A stretch of DNA of 64,000 nucleotides from Rachicladosporium sp. CCFEE 5018 (taxonomy: Eukaryota > Ascomycota > Dothideomycetes > Cladosporiales > Cladosporiaceae), in assembly GCA_002077045.2 (NCBI GenBank), contig KZ111140.1, positions 1,769,497 to 1,833,496 on the forward strand. Reading direction: 5' to 3'. The position numbers and the translations under genes are program-made. Each line of letters begins with the position of its first letter. Within the stretch, counting starts at the first letter, position 1. The notes beneath the pieces were generated by a model. It searched no databases. It was not told the origin of the DNA and worked only from the letters and a program-made list of their open reading frames with translations. This document shows, one piece after another, positions 38,632 to 50,302 of this stretch.

Positions 38632-40786
38632 TCAAAACTTCCCCTCCGCCGTCGCAACCCCAAACCTCTCCGCCATGACCACCCACTCAGCAACCACAAG
38701 TGCCGTCCTCATGGCCCCGGGATCACCCTTCTTCCCAAAACCCTTTTCAACCAAACCCCGAACCTTAGCCCAGTCCACGAAGCCCAGCTGCTCCACCTTC
38801 TCTTTCGTCATCAGTCCCTTCAACAGCTTATGCAACGGTCCGTCTCTAGGCCAAGTCGTAGGCGCAGAGTAAGGATGCTTCTTCCGCTCGTACAACTCCC
38901 TCGTGATGAAAGGCTTAGCCGCCTCACGTAAGATCCACTTCTCGCTGAAGCGCTTCTCCTCGGGCATCCAGCGCAACTTCACAGACGGAGGCAGGCCGTT
39001 GATGTACTCGGTCAGCTTATGATCGAGCAATGGCGTGCGAGCCTCGATGCTGTGAGCCATCTCTGTACGGTCGCCGAGACAGGTGAGGAAGATATTGGCG
39101 AGGTGGCCTTTTGACCAGATGTACATGGCGGAATGCAGTGGGTGCCAGGAATTGAGGATCTTGGCGCGGACTGTGCCATCAGCGTTGTTGACAATGGTGC
39201 GCTGAGGGTCACAGAGGCCGTAAGCCTTGTCGGTCCATGGTGCGAAGACTCGAGGCAGGAAAGCTGCCATGGATGAGATGGTGGAGATGTTGTTCAGCAT
39301 CTTGCGCGAAACGCTGGCGCCACGGGCGGAAGTGTCGGCGCCGACTGAGTCGTAGTAGGCTTTCGCTGCTGTCTCGGCGAGGTCGAATTGCTTGAGGCGC
39401 TCGGGTTCGGAAAGCGTGTTGTTGGCTTCGTAGGCATTGTCAGGCTCGCGGAGATAGTCGTCGAGGTACGATGGGTAGCCCGCGAAGTGCTCGTCAGCGC
39501 CTTCCCCTGTGAGCACGACCTTGTATCCACACTCTTGAGGTACTTCGGACAGTGCGTACTTGCCGACGAAGTTCAGGTCAGGGTTGTGATGTTCAGCGTG
39601 CCAGACTGCGTCTTCGAATCTTTCTGCGAGTGCGGCTTCATTCATGATCTTCTTTTCGTACTTTACACCGAGCCAGTCTGCGGTGCGATTTGCGATTGAA
39701 GACTCATCGAAGCCGGAACCCTCGTCGAAGGCGATGCTGAAGCAGCAGACGCGAGAACTAGCCGGCTGTGATCCGAGTGCGACGCCCTCAGTCTTGACAA
39801 GATGCGTGACCATGCCGGCGATGACTGAAGAGTCGATGCCACCAGACAGGTAGATGCCGATTGGCACATCTGCCCTTAAGCGCAATCGAATGGCGTCTAG
39901 CAGCTTCTCCCTCACACCTTGGATAAGCTCCTCCGGGGTACGCGGGTCCGGTAGATTCTTGTCAGGATATGTCATATCCCAGTACTGCCTCTGCTCCAAA
40001 TGTCCAAAGGCTGTGCAAGTCAGATAGTGCCCTGGTCGGATCTTGCCGACGCCTGCAAAGATCGTCCGCTCGTCGTGATTCCACCCTGCGTCCTTCAGAC
40101 TTCTGACGTCCCACTCCGGCTTCCAGCCAAGCGGAAGGAACGCCTTCATCTCAGCTGCAATGAGCATGCGTTTGCCACCCTTGCCACCCGGCTGAACAGT
40201 CCAGAATAGCGGCTTGATCCCGTAACGATCACGGGCGGCGATGAAGATCTGTTGCTCCTCATCATACAACACGACCGCGAACTCCCCACGCAGATAGTGC
40301 ACAAAGTTGAGGCCATGATGGAGGTACAGGGCAATCACGATTTCGCTGTCGCTGCGACTGCTGAAGACGTAGTCGGTCGTTGACTCGATCTCCTTGCGAA
40401 TGCGGTCATAGTCGTAAAATTCGCCATTGACAACAGCATGGATCTTCTTGGCTGGAGAGTGAAAGGGTTGCGCGCCATCGGGGCTCAGGTCGTTGATGGC
40501 GAGGCGGACGTGGCCTAGGGCTACAAGGAAATGATGTTAGTTCTGTCAATGCTTAAAGGTAGAGCAGGACGTATACCAGAGTACCAACTCTGTTGTCGTC
40601 GCTGAGCCAATGGCCGCGGGCATCTGGACCGCGATGCTGAATCTTGTCGAGAGACTCATTGAGCTCCGTAACGATCTCCTTGCGCTCGAGGGTGTGCGTG
40701 TCGCCGTTGGTATGGATATGGCCGTTCGCCTGATGATAGGTGGTGTCGTGGCCGCGTAGGGCTAGGATGCAGGAGATGCCGCACAT
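38632..40786 (-). CDS. Asparagine synthetase (glutamine-hydrolysing), copy B
   Basis: Exons 40585-40786 and 38632-40520, about 696 aa, with the same 64-bp intron position as copy A. The N-terminal Cys nucleophile (MCGISCIL), the LSGGIDSS pyrophosphatase loop and GEGADEHFAGY are unchanged. About 12 substitutions lie outside these motifs (for example QPGGKGG for QPDGKGG, GKYALS for GKFALS, KGFGKKG for KGFGEKG). Both copies therefore look functional. The ~34 bp just upstream of the ATG are unrelated to copy A, so translation or start-site choice might differ between the copies. Confidence 0.93.
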
Positions 40787-41497
40787 GATAGCGGTGGATG
40801 CTCTGCACTGAAGCTAGGAAGTAGGATGCAATGATAGGTATAGTGATGTATCGAGGTGATGTCGTGGTAAGCCCGCCGAAGATCCAAGTCGAAGTCCTCA
40901 AGCACGCGATCCTCCGCATGGAAGCAATATCAACACTCCCAGCGTGCCTGCAAGTCGACAGGAAGGCGAAGCCACTCAGGTCCCGTATGGTCACCGCAAC
41001 TTCCAGTACCAACTTCTCATCATTCTACTCGTGCCGCTTAAGATATACATCCCACTTATCGATGTCAGTGATGTGATAAAGATAAGATTGCCGCTTTCAA
41101 GTCATCTAAAACCTCAATGGCCGGCAACTAGTGAGACTAGTTCGAAAGACGTGACGTTCAGAAAGCAGGACCCGCCCCCACGTCTGCGGGTTTGTGACAA
41201 GCTCGAGCTGAGCCGGGCACATGGCAAAGCTTCGATCGCCTATCGTCTTGCCATGCCTGTTTTGGGAAGGACTGCAGGGTATTGCGTGACAAAAACTGGG
41301 CCTGATCGATCACGCATGGCATCGGAGGGACGACAAGGATTGCGAGATGCGGTGAGAGGAGTTCGACTCTTGACTACATACCTATCGCTAATATGTGGCA
41401 AAGTAGTGATACAATGAATACATGAGACGCCTTTTCCGTCTAGAACGCCGTCAGAAGAGCAACCGGCTCCCATCCTCTGACCAGTTGGAAAGGCTCT
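40787..41497. other. Intergenic, copy B
   Basis: 5' flank of asparagine synthetase; counterpart of 11101-11810. No gene supported. Confidence 0.5.
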
Positions 41498-42529
41498 CTA
41501 CTTCCTCCGCTGCTGCATGCTTAAGATCTGCACCATCCTCACGAAGATGTTGATGAAGTCGAGCTCCAGGCTAATGCTCTCATTGACCACGTCCTTCGAT
41601 CGGTACCCAGCCTGTGCTTGTCGTGCGTGTGATAGGATCTTCTGCACATCATACAGCGTGAAGCCACAGAACACTGCCAGTCCACCGTATAGCCAAAGGT
41701 TCTGCGTGAAAGCCAGCGATCTCACAGCCGTCACAGGAAGAACCAGCGGCGCAAGTCCAGAGAGTGCTACTACAGCCACGCCAGCCAGCAGAGGTGCTCC
41801 GAGGTATAGGTACTTCTCCTGCTTCGCTGTGGCCCCCACGAAGGCAATCGATCCCATGACGCCCACTGTGTACAGACCGGCTCGTGCGAGTATAGCAGGC
41901 GAGAAAAACAGCATCGGACTCAGCAGCGCTGCTTGTGTGAGGTTGAAAGCCGTCCATGCCGAGTATTTCACCAGGTAGTTCTCCGGTCGCGTGTTGTAGC
42001 AGATCATCATGCTTCCAATGCTTCCCACCAGTCCAATACCCAATACGAGCCATGGATTTGCAGCCATAAGCCTGTAGCTCCATCCGTTCGTATGCAATGC
42101 TCGCGCCGCAATCCCGATGATTCCCACACCTAGCCCGGTGTGCAAGAATGTGTCGTTCAGATACTCGCGCTCATATGCTGGCATCCCGCCATCTTCTCGT
42201 GTCTCGCGGTTGAATATCAGATTGAGCGCGAGTATCGAACCGCCAAAGATCGCGCCACCGTAGATGAGGCGTTGGGTCAGGTTGCCCTGTTGTAGAGGAT
42301 TTACGGGGGCTTGAGTCTGATATGTCCGTCGCGATGACTGCCGGAAAGCGTTCTGGAAAGCATTCTGGGTCGTGAGGGTTCGCAGCTGTGCGATGGGTTG
42401 TTTCGAGATGACTTGCTGTACGGGTGCTTGCGCTTGAGTCTGAAAGCTCCGAATGGCGGACTGCGAAAGCTTGGGGGCCTGTTTGACGGCGGAGGCGAGG
42501 GCGAAGGGTCGCCTTAGAATGAACGCCAT
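41498..42529 (-). CDS. Mitochondrial Bax-inhibitor-1 family protein (GHITM/TMBIM5-like), copy B
   Basis: 343 aa from ATG 42527-42529, single exon. The membrane-spanning body equals copy A except for one residue (ILSHARQ for ILAHARQ). Five changes fall in the N-terminal presequence (for example SQSAIRS for AQSAIRS, SKQPIAQLR for SKQSIAPLR). That is the pattern expected if the mature protein is under selection and the targeting peptide is free to drift. Confidence 0.88.
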   Translation of the reverse strand: MAFILRRPFALASAVKQAPKLSQSAIRSFQTQAQAPVQQVISKQPIAQLRTLTTQNAFQNAFRQSSRRTYQTQAPVNPLQQGNLTQRLIYGGAIFGGSILALNLIFNRETREDGGMPAYEREYLNDTFLHTGLGVGIIGIAARALHTNGWSYRLMAANPWLVLGIGLVGSIGSMMICYNTRPENYLVKYSAWTAFNLTQAALLSPMLFFSPAILARAGLYTVGVMGSIAFVGATAKQEKYLYLGAPLLAGVAVVALSGLAPLVLPVTAVRSLAFTQNLWLYGGLAVFCGFTLYDVQKILSHARQAQAGYRSKDVVNESISLELDFINIFVRMVQILSMQQRRK

Positions 42530-43109
42530 GATGAAGGTGTGTCGCAGTGTGTGTACGAGTCTCAATCGAGTTGTAGGTGAGCTGTGTGATGGCAAAGGCT
42601 ACAATACTCACGTCACCTTCAAGTCGCACGGAAGTGGCGGGCTAGCAAGCCGAACGAAGATCATCGAAGATGCCAAGACTTCGATCATTCACTTCCATCT
42701 GGTTTCGCTTCATCACACCTGGCTTATCTCACACCATGCATGATACTGATGTTTTCATCACTTGTCCCCAGTACCAGGTCTAGGTGCCACAGCTTCGAAG
42801 AGCATACGCCATAGCCGATGATTCGCCGTCCCTGATCTCCTCGGTCATCGATCACCCGGCCATGGTTTGCGGGGCTTTGGCATCTGGCGGGGCAATGCAG
42901 CTTCAAGAGTCAATGTCTTTACGCGTAAGGACATTATGACGGACGCGGATATGACTGGTCCTCGAGCATTTTAGGTCTGCCATTAAGTCTGCTCCCTTCA
43001 TTGCCTTACTTCCTTTTCTGTCTTGCAAAAGTCTTACCTTTAATCACCTTCACATTCCTTTCAAGCTCCCGCCTACTTGCGAATCGCTTCTGCACAAACC
43101 ATAGCGATC
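42530..43109. promoter_or_regulatory. Divergent promoter region, copy B
   Basis: Counterpart of 12843-13428 with small indels; the pyrimidine-rich stretch before the dehydratase ATG is retained. Confidence 0.4.
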
Positions 43110-45014
43110 ATGGATCCCTCCAATCTCAAAAAGCAGCGCGAACCAGAGACTGCGCGCTACCTTGACTTCCCAAACTCCAAGCCTGGTTCTGGCCTAAACA
43201 AGTTCTCCTCCACTCTGACCCGCGAACATGACTTCCCTGCTGCCCAAGCAATGCTCTATGCCGCCGGCGTACCCAATCGCGAAGTGCTTAAGACGTACCC
43301 ACATGTCGGTATAGCCTCAGTCTGGTGGGAGGGCAATCCTTGCAACACTCATCTGCTTGATCTCGGAAAGGAGGTGAAGCGATGCGTAGAGAAGCAGAAC
43401 ATGCTGGCGTGGCAGTACAACACTGTGGGTGTCAGTGATGGGATCACGATGGGTGGAGAGGGCATGCGATTCAGTCTACAAACTAGGGAGATCATTGCAG
43501 ACAGTATCGAGACTGTCACTTGTGCACAGTTCCATGATGCCTGTGTGACTATTCCGGGTTGTGACAAGAATATGCCAGGGTGTGAGTGATTCGAACGTGG
43601 ATCAGCAGTGAAGTGGAGAACTGATGAACGTGATAGGCGTGATGGGTATGGCACGGCACAATCGGCCAAGCTTAATGATATGTAGGTGCAATGCAGGTGA
43701 GATTCGCACGACTGGCGCTGACAACAACGCCCAGACGGCGGCACGATTCAACCTGGCTTCTCGAAGCTCTTACAAAAGCCCATCAACATCACCACTGCTC
43801 TCGAGGCACACGGTGCATTCATCTACGATACCCTCAAGAATCCCAATGACCCCTCTCAGACCAAAGATGCCATTTTGACAGACATCGAGCAGACAGCCTG
43901 CCCCGGCTCTGGAGCCTGCGGCGGCATGTTCACCGCGAATACAATGGCAATGATGATTGAGACTCTCGGCTTGTCTCTCCCTGGCTCTTCAAGCACCCCG
44001 GCGACATCTCCGGCCAAGATACGCGAATGTCAGAAAGCTGCAGAGGCGATCAAGATCTGCATGGAACGCCAGATTCTGCCTCGACATTGCCTGACAGAAC
44101 AGTCGTTCGAGAATGCCTTAGTCATGATGATGGCGCTGGGCGGCTCGACGAACGGAGTGCTACACACACTCGCCATGGCCACTACAGCCGAAGTACCTCT
44201 AACCCTAGCAGACTTCCAACGAGTGAGCGACAAAATCCCGTTCATAGCCGATATGGCGCCCAGTGGGAAGCATCTAATGGCAGATCTCTACGACATCGGC
44301 GGCATTCCGTCGGTACAGAAAATGCTCATCGCCGCTGGACTGCTCGATGGCAGCACAATCACCATTACTGGCAACACTCTGGCGCAGAACGTCGAATCCT
44401 GGCCTTCGTTGGCGCCGGAACAGACGATCATCCGTCCACTCGCGAACCCTATCAAGCCCACTGGACACATTGAGATTCTTCACGGCAACCTCGCGCCTCG
44501 CGGCGCAGTCGCGAAGATTACTGGAAAGGAGGGACTGAAGTTCACAGGCAAGGCTCGCGTGTTCAATAAGGAGCACGAGCTCGACGCCGCGCTTGCCTCT
44601 GGTCTGATTCCAAGGACGGAGAACCTGGTCCTGGTAGTCCGCTACGAAGGACCCAAAGGCGGTCCTGGTATGCCGGAGCAGCTCAAAGCAAGCGCGTCGA
44701 TCATGGGCGCAGGGCTGAAGAACCTCGCGCTTATCACAGATGGGCGGTATAGTGGCGCGTCTCATGGTTTCATCGTAGGACATATATGCCCAGAAGCTAG
44801 CGTGGGTGGGCCCATCGCAGTGGTACAGGAAGGAGATGTGATCACGATCGATGCGGAGACGAAGCGGATTGACATGGATGTCAGCGAAGAAGACGTGGCG
44901 AGGAGGTTAAAGGAGTGGAAGCCGCCTGCAAGAGTGGTGACAAGAGGTGTGCTGGCGAAGTACGCGGCGCTTGTGGGGGAAGCGAGTCAGGGTGCTGTGA
45001 CCGATCTGTTCTGA
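43110..45014 (+). CDS. ILV3: Dihydroxyacid dehydratase, copy B
   Basis: Exons 43110-43581, 43637-43681 and 43735-45014, 598 aa. The exons match copy A with about five substitutions (K for E near the N-terminus, KIREC for KMREC, LTEQS for LTKQS, LANP for LSNP, EEDVA for EEEVA). All three cysteine motifs and GRYSGASHGF are intact. The second intron (43682-43734) is almost unrelated to the copy-A intron, although both are ~55 bp and keep the splice sites, so this intron has been replaced or has diverged quickly. Confidence 0.92.
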
Positions 45015-45071
45015 AGTGCTTCAACTTGATCTGTACATATTGCTTGATCAATCAGACCCGGAAGTTCGGTC

Positions 45072-46061
45072 TCACAGCTTCCCGCTTGTCGCTGCGCCCA
45101 AGTGCTTCGTCATGAAAGCATACATGCCCTCCATATCTTCCTGCTCATTAAAGACATCGAACAAGTGATCCTTGCCTTGAAGTCTCTCGTACTGAATGTT
45201 CATCCCTTCGCCAACGCAAACGCCCACAACCTCATCCGCCTGGTCGACTCCCACAGCTCTGTCAACATCACCGTGCACTACATATGTAGGCGGGAGGCCG
45301 TGTGCTGCAACGCTCTTCGCCACACGCCATTTGTTGTTCTCCGGATCCCGGTAGCTGTCTTCGCCAACGTTGAGATGTAGAAGCTCGGCAAGATTTGCGG
45401 CTGCAAGCATGTACCCGTACATCTTGTTTCTTGCGCTATCAGGTGAGTTATTGGCTACGATCTCGGCTTTAGGATCACGGAATGCGGCAGGGACTTCTGC
45501 TTCGTTACCCTCCTCAAGCATGGCCTTCAGAGCTTCTTTCGGTGGAGTGGAAGAAACTTCGCCACCATCACGAAACAGAGGTCCCGGTTGAGGGGTGGTG
45601 AAGAAGTAGCCGAGCGGATCAGTGATGGGATAGATAGGTAGGATGACGTTAGGCTTCGGATCCACGTAGAGTCCTGCGAGGAAAGCGAGGTAGCCGCCTG
45701 CTGAGCTGCCCGAGACTGCTAAACGGGATGTATCGATCTTGGCGGAGGCGTCGAGATGCTTCACAAGCCCGCTCTGGTTTCGAATGAAGGCGATGCAGTC
45801 TTTAACATCTTCGAAGATGTCTTGCACGCCGACCTGAGGCGCAAGGCGGTAGTCCGCGCTGATGAGGGCGATGTTGTACTTTGAGATGCTGCGAAGGAAG
45901 TGAGGTGGGACTTTGCTACGGTGACCTTGAAGCAGACCGCCACCGTGGAACCACAGGAAGACTGGTGGAGGTGAGGTCGGTTGTTCGGGTAAGTAGATAT
46001 CCAGAGGGATGTCGAGCTTCCCGACGGTTTTGTAGGTGACTGTGGTCGCTCGAGGTGACAT
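45072..46061 (-). CDS. Alpha/beta hydrolase (esterase/lipase, HSL-like), copy B
   Basis: 329 aa from ATG 46059-46061; a GTG further upstream is not the start. HGGG, SGSSAGGYLA, HGDVDRAVG and GKDHLFD are all kept. The N-terminal 30 residues differ more than the rest (LDIPLDIYLPEQPTSPPPVF against LDIPFDIYVPEQAISPPPVL). The absence of any similarity to the copy-A upstream extension supports the start chosen in both copies. Confidence 0.85.
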   Translation of the reverse strand: MSPRATTVTYKTVGKLDIPLDIYLPEQPTSPPPVFLWFHGGGLLQGHRSKVPPHFLRSISKYNIALISADYRLAPQVGVQDIFEDVKDCIAFIRNQSGLVKHLDASAKIDTSRLAVSGSSAGGYLAFLAGLYVDPKPNVILPIYPITDPLGYFFTTPQPGPLFRDGGEVSSTPPKEALKAMLEEGNEAEVPAAFRDPKAEIVANNSPDSARNKMYGYMLAAANLAELLHLNVGEDSYRDPENNKWRVAKSVAAHGLPPTYVVHGDVDRAVGVDQADEVVGVCVGEGMNIQYERLQGKDHLFDVFNEQEDMEGMYAFMTKHLGAATSGKL

Positions 46062-46648
46062 GCTCGGCTCCACTGACTGTGATTGGGACTGTGCGGAATT
46101 GTCGACGGTACTGCTGAGAGAGGGTTTGGTATCTCTGATCAGTGAGTGTTGGCGTGGGCAGGATACATGTAGTTGCGCGCTCTTGTGGATCCAAGTGACT
46201 GTGGTTCCTTGACGTCACCTCTCAAGCTCTCTGTCGATCTGGACAATGGAGCATCGCGAAATTAGACAGCACCAAGAATTGTAGGATACGTTGCCGAGGA
46301 TCCATTGATTGTCGCAATTGACTGTTCTGCTCAGTCGGGACTAGACTTTGGCACTTCCAATCGACGTAAGTTGGAGGCTTACGCAACGTGCAATTCCGTC
46401 AATCAGCCGATTTCGCCTGTCCAGGAAATGTAGCGCGTTGGATAGATTCGATGAATGTGTCGCTTGTACAATACCTGTGAAGGCAATAGGCTGTGCGCCG
46501 AGCGATCAGTCAAGTCAGTCAATAAGACCCACCGATTTCCGTGACAAGAGAGGGCATCTCCGATAGCCGCAGAAGACTCCAGCGATCCTAGACCCAGAGC
46601 TTTGAGCGAACCCTCGAATACGAGGTTCGGAAGTTGGCAGTATGCCAA
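46062..46648. other. Intergenic, copy B
   Basis: Counterpart of 16384-16964, many substitutions and small indels. No gene supported. Confidence 0.5.
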
Positions 46649-46942
46649 TCAGCCAGAGCTTACTGGTGGGATGACAGCTACTTCATCCCCGGCAGTGATC
46701 AAAAGGCCGTCATTGTCCTTGTCGGCTTCTTCCTCGAGGTCGACGTAGTCCAGATTGACAGTGATCGCGCAGCTGACCAGTACCTTCGACTTGATGCCTG
46801 GATAGCGTTCTTCGAGTACGTCTGGTAATCGACTGACGTAAAAAGGCGCCGGCAAATGGTCGTACTGCTTCTTGGTGTAAGATGTGGCCGCCGCGAAGTA
46901 CAGGATCGTGCAATGATCCGGAGGAGGCTTCGGAATAGACAT
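46649..46942 (-). CDS. Molybdopterin synthase small subunit (MoaD/MOCS2A-like), copy B
   Basis: 97 aa starting MSIPKPPPDHCTILYF at ATG 46940-46942; another ATG one codon upstream is also possible. It keeps the C-terminal GDEVAVIPPVSSG. Changes cluster in the middle (APFYVSRLPDVLEE against TPFHISQLSDTLEE). The conserved Ser-Gly terminus supports that this is the natural end. Confidence 0.8.
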   Translation of the reverse strand: MSIPKPPPDHCTILYFAAATSYTKKQYDHLPAPFYVSRLPDVLEERYPGIKSKVLVSCAITVNLDYVDLEEEADKDNDGLLITAGDEVAVIPPVSSG

Positions 46943-47223
46943 CATCAAATACCCTGGACCTAGCGTGATCTACGCTGCAACTGTGTCGTGGCTCTTGCTA
47001 TTATTGATCGCTACTGACAAGCCAGTGCAAGCTCAATGATGGAGGTGCCACCGACTGTGTTGTGGTGTTACTTTGCTGAGTTGCGGATTTTGAATTCGAG
47101 AAGGCCTGATAGGCGTCGACAGTAATTTTAGGGGAGTCCTACGAGAGAAAGAGAGGCCTGGCCAATGACATGGATGTCGTTGTCTTCGAAGATGGAGAAG
47201 TGCCAGAGATGGCAGGCTGACTA
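46943..47223. other. Intergenic, left of the MITE (copy B)
   Basis: No gene; matches 17259-17546 in part. Confidence 0.45.
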
Positions 47224-47502
47224 CAATGGTTTCACAAAGTCTGTTCCGTACGACCAACTACCTCTCTTGAAAGTCTATGGAGCTCTCCAGCTATTACAAG
47301 CAAAGTCAGAGACGCAAGGGTAGCATATTATGCGGGTGAGAGAATAAGGTAAGTATTCGATCGTTCTAATCGAGTCGAGGCTCTCCTAAGCGTGGTGATG
47401 TAAGACTCTTCTGCCGCGGCTGAGACGACAGAAGCATGAGATAACAGAAGCACAGGCCGAGAGCTCGCTTAGGTATGCGGAACAGACTTTGTGAAAGTGT
47501 TG
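47224..47502. mobile_element. MITE with 25-bp terminal inverted repeats and TA target duplication (Tc1/mariner-like)
   Basis: The ends are inverted repeats matching at 22 of 25 positions: CAA, three unmatched bases, then TTTCACAAAGTCTGTTCCG. The element is flanked by TA at 47222-47223 and 47503-47504. Copy A has the uninterrupted sequence with a single TA at 17545-17546 (CTGAC-TA-ATGCAT). At 279 bp it holds no transposase frame, so it is non-autonomous. Length, TA duplication and short repeats fit a Stowaway/mariner-type MITE. Confidence 0.88.
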
Positions 47503-47726
47503 TAATGCATGTACGGGTACCGCCTTGCACTTGATTCAGACATCGGACCTTTCTCTTCCCTACATGTATTCATACTACATATTACCAATACATCTTGTTT
47601 CATGGCTAACTAGTGACTGTGTAGAGCCACTTCTTAATTCCATCACAGCGGTACCCCAAGCTCTCGTGCCTTGTCCTGCGCTGTGCACTGAGTCGGCGAG
47701 AATGCAGCTCAGCCTCGAAGAGTCGC
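47503..47726. other. Intergenic, right of the MITE (copy B)
   Basis: AT-richer than its surroundings and poorly matched to copy A until about 47640. No gene supported. Confidence 0.45.
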
Positions 47727-48244
47727 ATGTGCGATACTGAATGGGCGCCACAAGAGCTGTTCGTTGACAATACTCACCCTTTGCCGTACGGCTTTTTCGC
47801 TAGCCCGCTGCATCTTGCTTGTCATGAAGGCCATACTGAGGTAGTTCGCTTACTGATGAAGCACGGCGCGGATGTCACATTGACGTTGCCGAGGGAAGGC
47901 CGTGCCTTTATATTTACTGCCACCGCTGTCGTCCTGGAAGCCCTTTTTCTAGGCAAAGAGCTATTGGCCATACTCACGCTCTTACTTGGCAACGGCGCAA
48001 AGTTTGAAGCGAATTGTGCGGGCTCTCCCAATTTTCTGATAAAGACTGAAACACACTTGAAAGGGCGGCCGTGATGTATTTGCTTCTGTCTCGCCGAAAG
48101 CTGACTTTGCCAGCGTAGTCGCCCGCTGTTGGCGCACAATCTACTCAAGCCAATCTGCCTGCCGTTCAGTCCCTTGGCTTACGGACCGTGAACAGACCGC
48201 ATCTCCGCACCGCGATACTTGACGTGGCTTCGAACCTGGGCTGA
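47727..48244 (+). pseudogene. Ankyrin-repeat protein, frameshifted (copy B)
   Basis: From ATG 47727 the frame reads through the ankyrin unit (SPLHLACHEGHTEVVRLL followed by MKHGADVT) that copy A has lost from frame. It stops at 48072-48074 because one base is missing near 48060 (CACTTGAAAGGGCGG against CACTTGGAAAGTGCGG in A). Further on, the frame that is open in A also meets TAG at about 48117 where A has TGG. A 115-aa truncated protein could still be made. Copies A and B are broken at different places. Confidence 0.65.
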
Positions 48245-48790
48245 GGATAAAGAACATCCATTCCGGAATTATCAATTCATATATCCTTGCTGTTCCAGTG
48301 CTCGAAGCCCGCCTACACCTGTCAGTGCATTCGAGACAACGACCTTGCAATGCTTCGAAGCCCAGCCTGCTCTTTTTAGCATGACGCATGCATTTTTTGG
48401 ATCTCCCTTGAGCGGGACAGATCACCGACCGATTCAGCCGCGTAGACAGTCACGCGACTGAAACAGGACGCGAACCACTCGAAGATTGCTCACGGTCGGC
48501 ACTGCTCGTGTACACTGCGCTGCAATAACGGATAGCTATTGATGCTACCTGTGAGAGCGTCTAGAGCGAACAATACTCTCCGATAGCGTGTATACGAGAT
48601 TCCAACTTCTGGCGCTGCATATATCGGCCTTCTCCATCGCATTGGACCACTGAGCGGTTCGATGTATCTGTTTCTCGCGTGGCAGTGAATTGACAGTATA
48701 CACACGTCTAGAGAGCAACTTAGCTTGTAACGATTGTGGTCTGTGATCACCCGATCCCGGACAGTACTCTACTTCCAACTTGAATCCTCC
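48245..48790. other. Intergenic, copy B
   Basis: Counterpart of 18277-18797; highly similar to copy A, no gene supported. Confidence 0.5.
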
Positions 48791-49615
48791 TTACGCCTTC
48801 TTTCGCCCAATGACAACGTGGAACTTGGTCTCCCCCCAAGCACCCTCGTCAACCGCCTTCTCCGCCTCCTTCACGAGCCTGACTCTCGCCCCCTCGTCAA
48901 ACTTCGAAATCCTCAAAATACCCCCAAAAGCCTTGATCCCAATCCTCATGAACCTCTCTCTCCACTCTGGCACAGCATCACTCCCCACGACCCTCTCCTC
49001 CACCTCAACAAACCCCGCTAACCCGAGAAACCCCGGCAGCCGCGTGGATTCGTCAAGCAGCCGTCCGGTAGGCTGCGAGACAGCCAGAGCATGATTGGTC
49101 AGCGTTTCGAGAGCGGAGCAGGTGGTATCGTCATCAGAACCGCTGTGGTAGATGGGATGCGCAAAATCGGCTTCCTCCCACTGCAGAAAACCGCCAGGCT
49201 TGAGCATCGCCAACAAGTTCCGCGCAGTCGTGTGCCATTGCTCTCCGACCAGGCCGAGCACGAGCAGGCGCACGTGGATGACATCGAAGTAGCCTTCATA
49301 CTTCGCCGGCACGGGCTCGAGAATGTTCAGAACGTCAAAGCTAAGGTTCGAGGGATACACAGGCGGGTACTGCGCAGCGCTGATGTCTAGGCCAATGTAA
49401 TTGTGCTGTGGCGCCAAGGTAGAGAGGTCAAGGAGCCATGCACCGGTACCCGTTGCTACGTCTGCGATGATGCGGGCATGCTTACCAGCGAGAGAGGACA
49501 CGATACGTGGATGTAGCAGTTCCGGGTAGTCAAGAGTTGCCTTCCAGACTTGGTGCTGTTCGTCTAGGCGTGCGCTCTCGGCAGGATCGCGAGGGAGAGT
49601 GTAGACCTGCACCAT
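48791..49615 (-). CDS. SAM-dependent methyltransferase, intact (copy B)
   Basis: 274 aa from ATG 49613-49615. Motif I DVATGTGAWLLDLS, YIGLDISAAQYPP, VIHVRLLVLGL and LKPGGFLQWEEAD are present. The protein ends GETKFHVVIGRKKA. This C-terminus agrees with the tandem paralogue, so copy B keeps the ancestral end and copy A is the frameshifted one. LaeA/UMTA-like fold by motif order; methyl acceptor unknown. Confidence 0.87.
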   Translation of the reverse strand: MVQVYTLPRDPAESARLDEQHQVWKATLDYPELLHPRIVSSLAGKHARIIADVATGTGAWLLDLSTLAPQHNYIGLDISAAQYPPVYPSNLSFDVLNILEPVPAKYEGYFDVIHVRLLVLGLVGEQWHTTARNLLAMLKPGGFLQWEEADFAHPIYHSGSDDDTTCSALETLTNHALAVSQPTGRLLDESTRLPGFLGLAGFVEVEERVVGSDAVPEWRERFMRIGIKAFGGILRISKFDEGARVRLVKEAEKAVDEGAWGETKFHVVIGRKKA

Positions 49616-50302
49616 TGTTAGACTCTTAGCAGGGTGGCTAACGGGCAGTGCGGCGACTCCAAGTGGTGCTCTGAGCTGCTAAGCACTCCATCGCTCGGTC
49701 ACTCCGTGGCAGTCTCGCAGCTATGTAGCCATCTCGACCACCCATCACAATGCAGGTAGCTGACTGAGAACATATGAGCTCGTATCGCTGGGCTACTACA
49801 GAGCCTATGAAATTCAGTCGCGAGCTCAGGTCAGCTTCGCATGTGTCTATATGTGCCGGTATGGCAGGGGTTCTGCAGCACTGCTATGACTAAGATCTGC
49901 CGTGTCTACACTTCCAATAGTGATGATTGGAGGTAGGGCATGAGCCATGTCTGTTGCTGTGGCACTCAGATGTTGATCTTTACACGTTTAAATGTGCTGC
50001 TGTAGTACTCCGTATACTATGCAATGTTCTTGGACCCATGATATCCGTGGTTCATGCTCGTTCGAGCGGCACGGTCGAGCGTCATGACGAAAGCCTTCTT
50101 CATGGTAGCACAAGAAGCGGGGACCGCACCGAAAAGGGAATGCAGATCGTCTCGCGATGAGACTGCTCAGAAGAGAGAAGAGGCTGAAGCATCCGGTTTC
50201 GCGAGTGCGCCAGCGAGGGGAGTTCACGTCGTGCCAGCCATTCGCACGTGCTAGTGCTTTCGAACGTCAGGCTCGGGCATGTGATGAAGTTGGCGACATA
50301 GG
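49616..50302. other. Intergenic, copy B
   Basis: Spacer between the tandem methyltransferase genes; counterpart of 19644-20294. No gene supported. Confidence 0.5.
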
